Shown here: positions 36,901 through 48,900 of the stretch, in pieces
Layout of the letters: every line of letters starts with the position of its first letter
How positions within the stretch are numbered: the stretch's first letter is position 1
Origin: Strigamia acuminata
Lineage: Eukaryota; Arthropoda; Chilopoda; Geophilomorpha; Linotaeniidae
Direction: 5' to 3'
Length of the DNA stretch: 64,000 nucleotides
NCBI GenBank assembly: GCA_949358305.1
Contig: OX442324.1
Span: 6,855,601-6,919,600 of the forward strand
Translations under genes and position numbers: made by a program
The notes under the pieces: generated by a model
What the model was told of the DNA's origin: nothing
The model's input: only the letters and a program-made list of their open reading frames with translations
Databases searched by the model: none

Positions 36901-39900
36901 TATCTATCTATTTAACACTTCAATAATTTTAATCTTTAGCTTACAGTTAGAAACACATTCAAGGTTGACAATCATCATTACTCTAGAATTTTATTTCTAG
37001 AAACTTTATTACTGCATGCAATACTAAAATGCACAGATAAAAGCATGAAAATATTAATTTTGCCATTTAAATCTACTTTTGTTTTTTATTTCTTTTCATT
37101 TTTGATTAAATTTTTCATTTCTTCTAGGCTTTTGCGTGGTTCAGCGACTTACTTGTGGAACATGCTGAAATTTTTTGGTCGTTGTTTGCATTTGATATGG
37201 ACACAGTGCTGTCTGAGCAGCATCCTGATACATGGGCTAGTTTCCCTCTCTTCCAGATTCTCAATGACTACCTTCGACAAGATGGTATCTGAATGATTGA
37301 TAAGGCAAAATAGAATTCTCATCTCTTCTATTATTTTATAGAGAACTTGTGCAATGGACGTTTCCATCAACACCTGCGTGACACGTTTGCTCCTCAGGTT
37401 GTTCGCTATGTAGATCTAATGGAGTCTTCAATTGCACAGTCCATTCATCGAGGCTTTGAGAAAGAACGCTGGGAGCAAAAAGGGTAATTACAGCAAGCAA
37501 AAACATAATCAGACAGTTACGGTAGAGCTCCAACAGGTGTTAACTGTGTGGAATATGCTACATTTATTTGACAGAAAATTTGATTTCTGTTTGACTTGGT
37601 TTATATACTTTCTGATTTCTATTTTTGACTCAATTTTTTAAATATGAAAATATAAAAATGCCTAGTTAAAGAAGCAGCTACAGAGTATAAGGTAGACATT
37701 TTCAATATGTCCAGAGTTGGCCATTCCCTCATTGCCCGAGGCAGAACCATTTTTTCAAGTTTGAACTGGTGCAAAATTGCCAAAACTTATTCTGATAATA
37801 TTTCTCACGCTGATATAATGTTGATTTTTACGTAAATTAATTAAATCCCAGTGATAAGAATATACAGAGTGTTTCGTTTAAGACTCCCCAGTCAACTTCC
37901 AGAATAAGTATATGCTTTTTTAAAAAACCAAGCAGACTATAGCAAATTAGGGATGACGAATCCAATGGTGTAATCAAATTTCATGCCAGACATGCAACAA
38001 TGCACTTTTCATTTGCTAACTCGTTAGCTGGTTGAGATAGAGGAAAATTTCCAATTACAAAGTTGTAGATAATCGTATAATTAGTACTACTAGTACTATC
38101 CAACTGATCTTAGTCACCTTAAGTTAACCTTAAGAATCCTGGTCGAGAAGAATCCTGGTCAAGAAGAATCCTGGTCGAGAAGAATCCGGGTCGAGAAGAA
38201 AGGAAAACAAATCAGCAAATTGAAAATAAAATAAAATAATTTAGGCATTTAAAAAATACAGTGGTTTTTCTTGTTTACTTGCATGATAATGCAAATTTGA
38301 ATACATTTATTGAAGAAATTCAGTACTTTTGCAGAAGAAATTTAATTTTTGTCACAATGGCTGGCTTTATTTCAGCTGATTTGTTTTCATTTTAAAAAAA
38401 AAACAGTTAACTTAAGATCACTAAGATAAGTTGGATAGTACTAATTTGATGGTGCTCTACAGCTTTGTAATTGGAAATTTTGCTCTATCTCAACCAGCTA
38501 ACGAGTTAGCAAATGAAAAGTGCATTGTTGCATGTCTGGCATGAAATTTGATTACACCATTGGATTCGTCATCCATATTTTGCTATTGAATAGTCTGCTT
38601 GGTTTTTTAAAAAGCATATACTTATTCTGGAAATTGACTGGGGAGTCTTAAACGAAACACCCTGTATGTATACTTCAACTGATACTGAAATTAGACTGCA
38701 AAACGAGAGAGTAAACGACCAGGAAATGTCTCTTGCAGTAATTGAATTGTTACACGTTGTTGTATCGAGTAATGCTCCATGTTTACCAACCCTAAACACG
38801 TTGTTGTATCGTGTAACATTCCATTTTCACTAACCCTAAACCTAATCCTAAACTCTTAGCTGTCAATTTGTGGTTGTTTCAGGGTTGCCAACAATTTACT
38901 GCACAAATGGCGGCAAATTCAAATCTTGCGTTATTTTTGGGACACCCTTTATAAAGGTAGATGGATTTTACAACTTTGGAAATTAGATTAACAAACAATT
39001 GAAAATCAGCTTTTTCTCAACATATTTACAACCTAGTAAAGAGACCATTTACATGACTTTTTATACAATAACTTTACTAACATTTTCAATTGTGTAATTT
39101 TGAAATTTCACAATGTATTTTAAATATATTCTCAATAAATTTAAAAACATTCAAACATTCCCGGCAAGTTCTGTGAATCGTCCTCTCGTAACGTCCATCG
39201 TACGTTACGAATCGTCTACTCGTAACGTACACGTCCATCGTACGTTACGAATCGTAACGTCAATCGTACGTTACGAATCGTAACGTCAATCGTACGTTAC
39301 GAATCGTAACGTCATTCGTACGTTACGAATCGTAACGTCATTCGTACGTTACGAATCCTAACGTCAATCGTACGTTACGAATAACGTCTATAGGACGCAA
39401 CTGTGTATTGAATAAAATTAGTTCTTACTTCCACGTCATTCTTGCATACAACATAACAATAACTTCCGAATTTTCTACCAATATACAAAATCTACTATCC
39501 TCCATTTGGAAAATTTTAAATACTAATTTTTTTTATTCAAAGTAGCTGCATTCAAAAACTCTAAAACGTATGCAAAACTCGTTTCGTGTTTGTACGTGAC
39601 AACATTCCCATGTTATTCAATGGGAATGACGTCACGTACAAACACGAAACGAGTTTTAGAGGCGTTTTAGAGTTTTTGAATGCACCTACTGTTTGATTTT
39701 CAAATAGTCTATTTGAAAATTCAAAACCATTTTGGAAAACATAACTATACAGTATAATAAAAGTTATGCATTTAATAGCATGAGCTGTACAAGCCAAGTG
39801 GATAAAGCAGTGGTCTTTAGAACGAAGGGTCCCAGGTTCAATTCCAGCAAAGGTCATGGTAAGAAAAAAGAAAACTATAAGATTAAAATAAATTTAAATA

Positions 39901-42900
39901 AAACTGTCAATAAAACATGCAAATTGTGATCAAATCATTGAAAACTGGTTGTTGAATGGTGTTTGAAAAAAATTCAAACAGCTTAAAAAAAAATTGAGTT
40001 TGTGTATTTAAATTTTTCAAAATGGAGGGTAGTAGATTTTTTTATTGGAAATATATTGTAAATATATTGGAAATATATTGGAAATATATTGGAAATATAT
40101 TGGAAATATATTGGAAATATATAGGAAATATATTGGAAATATATTGGAAATATATTGGAAATATATTGAAAAAACATTGGAAATATATTATGAAATTTTA
40201 TAATTACACAATTGAAAATGTTTGTAAAGTTATTGTAAAAAAAGTCACAGAAATGGTCTCTTTTCTAGATTGTAAATAAGCTGACGTTTGGAAAAGACTT
40301 ATTTTCAATTGTTTGTAAATCTAATTTACAAAGTTGTAAAATCCATCTACCTATACAGGGTGGTGCAGAAAGTCTGGTTCACAGTAAATAATTTCCAAAC
40401 CGTTTTAGATGATGATTTAGCAAAATGATTGTAAGAGTAGTATGTCGGGGGAAATCCAATTATGACATCCAACTTGACCTCAGAGGTCATCTTCAAGGTC
40501 ATCCATATTGTAACTCGAGAACCGTGACAGATAGAGAGAAAAAGTGAATTAGAAAGTTGTAGAGGACCATCTAATTAGTTTAGAACTGTTCTTAAAAAAA
40601 TTATTTCTTCCTGAAAAGTTTTGAGAAAAAAAGGTTTGAAATGTTAGTCTACTCAGCTTACTAACCTAAAACTATTGAGGCAATCCTCAATCCTCAATTA
40701 GAACACTTTATTGGGTCATACTTGTAACTGGAAGAAAGGAAACACAAAAGAAAGGAAATAATTTATTTTGGAAATACATTCCAACATGATTGTTTTAGGT
40801 TACAAAGCTGAGTAGACTAACATTTCAAACCTTTTTTACTCAAAACTTTTTGGGAAGAAACAATTTTTTTAAGAACAGTTCTAAACTAATTGGATGATGC
40901 TCTACAACTTTCTAATTCACTTTTTTGCTCTAACTGCCACGGTTCTCGAGTTACAATATGGATGACCTTGAAGATGACCTCAGAGGTCAAATTGGACGTC
41001 ATAATTGGATTTCCCCCAACATACTATCCTTACAATCATTTTGCTGAATCAACATCTAAAACGGTTTGGAAATTATTTACTGTGAACCAGACTTTCTGCA
41101 CCACCCTGTATATTTACAATTCTTTACAAGTGAGTAAATCTGATTTTATTCCAGTGAAGAAAAAATGAATTTCAACTGTGGAATTAATTCAAAGCAGTGC
41201 TGGACAGACCGAATCTACTGGGATATTCCCAGTAGCCCGTGGCGGGCATTACAGAATTCGACGGACAATTGTATAAAAATAGCTGAAAAATTGAGTGAAT
41301 TACAATTAAACATTTCAATCACCAATCACAGTTAAAAGTACAAACGTTGCAACAAACCTAAAACATCTTAAAAATACAAAATCCTTCAGAATTTTGAAAT
41401 GTGATGAATTATCCGATGAATTGCGCGATTACTTGACGACCGCCCAATTTTCGTCCCAATGAGTTGGCTCTGCGATTACTTTGCACGCGATTACCTGTCT
41501 GTGCGATTACTTTGCACGCGATTACCTGTCTGTGCGATTACCTGTCCGTGCGATTAACTGTCCACACGATTAGCTGTAGGCGATGAGTGGCCGCGGGATA
41601 AATAGTCGCGCGATGAATAGTCGCTGTACTAAACAAAGGAGCCAAGAGGGAAATAACGTTAAATCAATACGACGTGAAATGCGCCTACTTACATAGAAAT
41701 ATTGAGGAAGAGATCAACATGGAGCAGCCAGACGGACAACACGTTGGAACCAACAAAACATGCAGACTACACAAGAGTATCTATGGACTCAAGCAGTCGG
41801 GGAGATGCTGGTATCATATGAGAAATTGGACCACGTCTTAACAAATATGAAATTCGAAAAGACTCCAGACGATCCATGTTTGTACGTCGTATGAAAAAAC
41901 GAGTATTTATTTCTTGGCATGTACGTTGATGACACAGTTGTAACTGCATCATCAGCAAAATTTGAGGAGGTAATCGATCAGATCCGAAATGAAATTGAAC
42001 TAATTCCAATGGGCAAATTATCCTCAATACTCGGAACTCAAGTCAGTCAAAACAATATGGGCATACATCTTCAGCAATCGAAATACATAGAGGAGACTTT
42101 GCTGCAATACAGAATGGAAAATTGCAATGCGAAGGCGACACCAATGGATCCTAATCATAAACTGGACGGTTACGATGATAGCCCAGAAATCGAGTCACAA
42201 CTATTAGAATTGGTTGACCGTGACATCACTGGAATAAGTCGCAAAACGAATTAAAACTGCAGAAAGTGGGCAACTCGCGTCCGCCATGTTTTATTCACAA
42301 AAGAAGACAACAGAATACATGGTTTGAGATTATATTGCCTCGATAACAACATATAATGATAAGAATAAAACAAATCAGCAATCAGTTTAAATTGATTTGT
42401 TCTTTACAACAAATGAAATAATGACCTGGCATTGTAATCTTGCAAACCTGGAATATCAGTCCAACATCAGTCTCAATAGCAGACGAAAACAGAAATGTAA
42501 ACATACAGATATTGCAAATCATCAAAACCAAAAGACTGGACACCAATTAATCCAACGACAGGAATTCATCGGTAAATTAATTTATTTAGCCACCAACATG
42601 ACACGCTATATTAGTTTTACGATGAGCGTATTATCGCAATACAACGGGAATCCAAGGCATGTGCACTACAATATGCTCAAGCGATTTGTAAAGTATACAG
42701 GGTGTCCCAAATGAACAAAAAGACCATTTGAATGAGATGAATGAAACAAATGTAGTAGTAGTAAACTAAGTGTGGGCATTTCAAAAATGTGAAAAAATTT
42801 GACCTCTGACCTTTTCTTCAAGGTCATTCCAACTCTAACTTTTAAACTAAGACTGGTAGAGCAAAATTGTCAATTGAAAAAAGAAAGAGCACCTTCTGTT

Positions 42901-45900
42901 TAGTAGAAAACTGCTCATCAAATTTACTTCGACACAATAACAGATAAAATTACGAAAAAAATGAATCGTGAAAAAGTCTTGATCTTGGTTTTTGTTTTTG
43001 TATTTTTTGACTTTTTCATAATTTTATTTGTTAAATATCATTTAAAATATCAGTTAAATTAATAACAATTCATGACTTTTTGCAGTAGTACGGTACTTAG
43101 AGTGTCAGCAAAATAAAGCACTTTTCTTGGCATGTTTTGACTTTTTCACGATTTATTTTTTTCCTAATTTTATCTGATATTGTGTCGGAGTAAATTTGTT
43201 GAGCAGTTTTCTACTAAACAGAAGCTGCTCTTTCTTTTTCTAATTGAGAATTTTACTCTACCAGTCTTAGTTTAGAAGTTAGGGTTGGAATGACCTTGAA
43301 GAAAAGATCAGAGGTCAAATTTTTTCATATTTTTGAAATGCCCTCACTTAGTTTACTATTACTACATTTGTTTCATTCATCTCACTCAAATGGTCTTTTC
43401 TTTATTTGACTGGCTTCGTTCATTTAGTTCTCCCTGTATACAAAAAACGATACATTATCGACTAACATACACACGAGAGGAGCGCAATCTACACACTACA
43501 TCGACGCTAGTTGGGACTGAACGGCTAATTCGAAATCAGCATTTTGTGGCTGTGTGATCAGAGACGGAAGCGCCTTGATTATCTGGAGCACTGCAAAAAA
43601 AATTAGATTTTTGTTCATAAAATATAATGGCAATACGTCGTATAACTTAAAAGTAAAATTTCCAAACCTGAAAGTTATATTTCCAAATTGTATACAACAT
43701 AAAATTTCCAATGACTTTCCAACACTGAATGCAATCATTTTTCTCAATCAGTTAAGTTAAGATTTTCAATGTAAAATATGAGTTTCCCATCAGTAAATAT
43801 CAACTTTCCAAATATAAAATTTGATATTTCTTTTTCATAAAAATTCTAAATAAGTTAAATCTCAAAATAAATCTGATAAAAATAAATCCCTAGAAATTTC
43901 CATAAATTCAATACATCCTGAAAATAAGCAGAGGATTCATATCTGAATCCATAAATTCTGAATTCATTTCTAAATCCTAAATCCTGAATCCTAAATTAAT
44001 TACTGAATCCTGAATCCTAAATTAATTACTGAATCCTGAATCCTAAATTAATTACAGAATCCTGAATCCTAAATTAATTACTGAATCCTGAATCCTAAAT
44101 TAATTACTGAATCCTGAATCTTAAATTAATTACTGAATCCTGAATCCTAAATTAATTACTGAATCCTGAATCTTAAATTAATTACTGAATCCTGAATCCT
44201 AAATTAATTACTGAATCCTGAATCCTAAATTAATTACTGAATCCTAAATCCTAAATTAATTATTGAATCCTGAATCCTAAATTAATTACTGAATCCTGAA
44301 TCCTAAATTATTTACTGAATCCTGAATTCATTCCTCAATCCTAAATTCATTCCTCAATCCTGAATTCATTCCTCAATCCTGAATTTATTCCTCAATCCTG
44401 AATTCATTCCTCAATCCTGAATTTATTCCTCAATCCTGAATCCTGAATTCATAAATCTTGAATCCATAAATCCTAAATCCAATAATCTTGAATTCATAAA
44501 TCCTAAATCCAATAATCTTGAATTCATAAATCCTAAATCCAATAATCTTGAATTCATAAATCCTAAATCCAATAATCTTGAATCCTGAATTCATAAACCA
44601 AGGCTATAATCATAGCCTCGACTCAAAAAATGAGCAAAATCAACTGAAGGCAATTACCATGTTTACATGTACTCACTTATCCAGATAAGTGAAAATGCGA
44701 ATATTTCTTTTGTGGAAAACTGCATGCGTTTACAAAGAATCAGTTTTCTAACAAAGATGACGTCATAAGACGTTTTTAACTCTCTGTTAAACTTGCGCAT
44801 TAATTCTCTACAATGCACTGTGCAGAAACAACATGTCACAGCATTGTTGGGACGTCAGCTTTTCTAGATAAGTTTGACTTTTCTGGAAAACTGATTTGTT
44901 TACATGATCAGTTTTCCAGAAAAGTAAATTTCGCATTTTTACTTATCTGGATGTAAACATGGTAATTTAAACAAATCAGTTTTCTAGAAAAGACAAACTT
45001 ATCTGGAAAACTAAAGTCCACTTGTTTGCGGTAGATTTTGGGTGATTTGCGCATTGCCAGATGCAATGTAAACGCATGCAGTTTTCCACAAAAGTAATAC
45101 TCGCATTTTCACTTATCTGGATAAGTGAGTACATGTAAACATGGTAAATGATAAAAACTCACATTGTTATGATTGTGTAACAAATTCTAGAATCATGTTA
45201 CACTACAAAATTTGTGTCAACTTTTTATTTCATCTAACTTCAACAATAATAATATAATTATTTGTTGAAGTACAAATGATTAAACCAAATCCATATGTAA
45301 TAAATATAAATTTTCTAGTTTTAAATTATGTTCGCCATCTGATGATAAACCCATACATTTTATGAACTGGAAACAGAGTTTTTAGTCATTAATTTCTAGG
45401 CTTGTGAAATGAATGGAAATACAAATTTCCAAATTTAGTTTACATTAACTTTACATATGTACATTTAACAAAAACTTGCAACATTATCTTGAAAATTTAC
45501 AGAAATTCAACTTTCTAAAAAATATTTTCCATTTCCTTTCCATTATATTTCCAAACTTAAATTTATCCAATTTCACCTTTAACTTTCCAATGACTTTTTT
45601 TTTTAAAATCCAAATTTTTTTGCAGTGCAGATGTAAGAAATAAAGTTTGGTTGCTATGTCGAGTACAGAGAGTGAACTTCATGCACTGTAACAAGGGATT
45701 AAAGAGCAGATTTGGACGAGAAACTTGGCGGAAAATTTTGGACATTTTGAGAAAGAGAAAAAAATGCAAGATCTATTGTGATAGTTTAAATGTGACGCAA
45801 CTGTTGCAGCGAGGAAGATTGCTAGATATTAAAGATAAAATTACGAATAATGAGATTGAACTGCGACACATTCCTGGGACCGAAATGTTGGCAGATTTTC

Positions 45901-48900
45901 TCATGAAACCACTGGCGGGACCAGCGTGACTGACGAATCTCGTAAAATTAGGAATAGCAAAAGCCGGCCGAAAAACTAAGGAGTAATCAATTACATTTCT
46001 TTGTGAGAATTGATGCGATCTGTGATGCGAATTTGTTGGGAGATTACGGAAGTGCCAATGGTCTCACCGAGTACCGCAGGAAAGGGACACGTTGACTCAA
46101 TGTGCAGTGCGCAGCGATCACGTACGATCGCACGGGATCAGGAGATCCAATTAGCAATGAGTCTTAATCTTGTATTTAACTTTTTCTTTTAAACAAATCA
46201 AATTACTTGTAATAATTCAACAGTACCATTCACACTGTGTATGATTTATTTCCCAACATTTACGAGAATTTGGTTATATTCATCGCATGGTCACCTTGCA
46301 TAATTTTTGCTTACACAGTCCTGGCAAAAATTTATCGCTACCTGTTGGTGGAATATCACTTTGCAGCTCTCCATTGGAACTTGGAGCCCCAGGCTTTCAA
46401 CCGAGCCGACAAAGATTTTATTCTATTCTCGTATGTGATTAGGTGTAAAAGAATAATCTAGTAATTAAGTACATTTACATCAAATCTGATCCTGCAGATG
46501 CAATAACAAAATGTGTGGACAAAATAATCTTTGTGAAGTTTTGTAGGAAATATTTTATTATCAATTCAGTTACTGTGAATATATTTGACCTAGTGTTAAC
46601 TTTCAGTGAAAATTATCTTATTGACTTCAGTATTGACTATATTTACCATAATTAGGAAGGATGAGGATCCCCATCTGCTGCATACTAGTATTACTAGAGC
46701 AGAATTTAGGTCAACCTGAACTTTAGATCGGAATATTGCCGACTAGCATTCTCATCGACTGGAATCCAATCAACCTAGCCTGAATTCCAGTCAACCACGA
46801 TTCTTGTCCACTGTAAACCCATCGACTTGACCCAGATAAGGTTCGGTTTGTGATGGGTCAAGGAGAAAGTTGCCAGTTCCCTGTTGTTATGATAAACCAA
46901 AAGATAAAACCAAAACCAAAACCAAAAAGAAAAAAAAACTTTAAAAACCTACAGAAATGATAACAATAGAAAAAAAACTCTATTTGACTCGTTTTTCAGG
47001 TTGAGAGGAAACCAGTCGACCTTATTGCTGGCCAATTAAATTCCTGTCGTCCTCATTGCTGCCAATTAGATTCCCGTTGACTAAATTTGTTGTACATTAA
47101 ATTGCTATCGGCATGAATTTCTGCTCGTCAAGAGTCTAGTTGATTAGCTTCTTGCTGCTGTACAGCTTCATGTTTGGTTGTGGTTTTTTAATGAGAAAAC
47201 AATTATTTTAAAGAAGGGTTGTCAACGATTAAAACCGATCAATGATTTGGATCCTATTTTGACAGCCACTGCTATTGTATTTTTATACCGTATTTCGTTA
47301 ACTGCAGACAAAACGGAGTTGGGGAATCGGCATAGATGAATTGAAGTGATGTAATTATATTTAATGGTGTATTATTTTTCTAGCAACGGCTGTGCCACTT
47401 CTGAAGATTTATTTTGGAAACTGGATGCCCTCCAATCTTTCATTCGTGACTTGCATTGGCCGGATGAAGTTTTTGGGAAACATTTAGAGCAGCGGCTCAA
47501 ACTCATGGCTTGTGACATGATTGAATCGTGCATCACTAGGACGAGTAAAGGTTTTGATCAGTGGATGAAAAAAGGGCTGAATTGGGTGAGCACGGATTAC
47601 ATCGTCCCAAGCGAGATTTGCACAATGATCAATGTCATACTAGATGCGAAAAATCAGTCTTTCAAACTGTGTGCAGTTGATGGAATCGATATTGTATGTA
47701 CCGGAACCTGTGTTTTTTCTGTCAACGATAATGTGACAAATTTTTACTGCATAATATCATAGCACAAATGCCATGCCAAAATCGATGATATAATTGAAAA
47801 GACATCAGGCCAGATAGTCCAAGGACTCGTTGCTAAAGTAATATTTCGTCGAAATGGTAGATATACTGACCTACAACACCTGGCAAAAAGTTTTAGAACA
47901 TGTTGTACGATTTGTCTAACATTGTGTTTGGAATTGTTTTACTCTTAAATGACACACTATACAGAAAATTCAAAACTTACTGGACTGGCCATGGCATCAG
48001 TTTGCTTCATGGAAAGTAGGCCCTACGGGACCCTGATGATGTAAGCTTAAACCCATTCAACATGGAAGGGCGCAATTGTTGCGAAAAAAGATATCATGAA
48101 ATTTAGTAATCACGAAAATCGCGATTACTGAATTTAATGCATTATACCGCCAAATGTCAGTTTTGCGAATTAAAAAAATCGCAAAAGTGATATTGCAAGT
48201 TCATGTAATTGTGATTTCTCTTACAATTACCTCCTGTAAACTTGTTTTTTTAATGTTGTTTTACGATCCAATTACTTTTAATTAGAAATCACAAAATTTA
48301 AACTATTGTTTAAATTGGGTCTTGTTTAAGTGCCGAGGGGTCACGTGCAAAAAGAGAAATAAGTGCAAGCACTGATGGGTTCAAATAGGCGCCAGGGGAA
48401 GGAGGAAATTTGGGTGCAACAAAAACAATCGCCCAGGCTGCAATTTGAAGCTTTATGATAGCCTGTTTCACAACCTACACCAGTAACTGTCTGTGTGGTA
48501 TGCAAAAACAAACGGCGAAATGCTGCCCTATGCCTTGTAAACATAAGAATTGTTGCGATGAATGTGCGGAAAAAACGTTAAACATAAAAGTATAATTTGT
48601 GATAGTTCTAACTATGCCAGAGACGCCCCTAATAATCTCTGCCGCCCATGTGCAATGGGTGGCACATGAGACAACAACCGAGGCCTTGCCACTCGCAAAA
48701 CCCTACCATCTGCCAGGGGATGCATCCAACAGTGTGCCGCGACAAGCCGACCCAAAAAAATGGCTTTGCATCTAAAAACCAGTGAGGTTAGGTTCGCGGA
48801 CGTTAAGGGGGGACGCAGCCCTTCTTGTTAGCCCTTCTTAGAAATTAGAAAGCGAAAAACCCTAAATACACGTAGTTGCATTTTTCCAAGTCACGGTATT

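Larger units (their letters stand above)
38958..40353. mobile_element. Repeat family R2, copy 2
   Basis: The arms start GGTAGATGGATTTTACAACT on the left and its complement ends the element on the right, with about 150 bp of imperfect inverted repeat. Between them lie a CpG-rich palindromic minisatellite (39187-39385), a segment shared with copy 1, a small MITE (39543-39690), a tRNA-like block (39782-39860) and an 11 bp tandem array (40046-40190). No protein was found. Confidence 0.65.
43589..45627. mobile_element. Non-autonomous TIR element, family R1 copy 2
   Basis: The ends CACTGCAAAAAAAATTAGAT and ...TTTTTTTGCAGTG enclose sequence that is the inverted, diverged counterpart of 1610-3073 (shared GAGTTTCCCATCAGTAAATA-type blocks). 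It is inserted in copia D and has itself gained a minisatellite and a MITE. A clear target duplication could not be found. Confidence 0.65.

Noticed and set aside
39782-39860. Possible functional tRNA gene.
   Set aside because: A- and B-box motifs are present but the T-arm and acceptor arm do not pair properly, and the same block recurs inside R2 copy 1, so it is a repeat.
39983-40279. Frames with repeated IFPIYFQY or [11 protein letters not shown].
   Set aside because: They are artefacts of an 11 bp tandem repeat.
43870-44600. CRISPR-like array of regular repeats.
   Set aside because: There are no unique spacers, units vary into each other and the setting is a eukaryotic intron.
46237-46461. 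74-residue frame as a host exon.
   Set aside because: No splice sites fit the Cadps phase and no CAPS similarity is seen.
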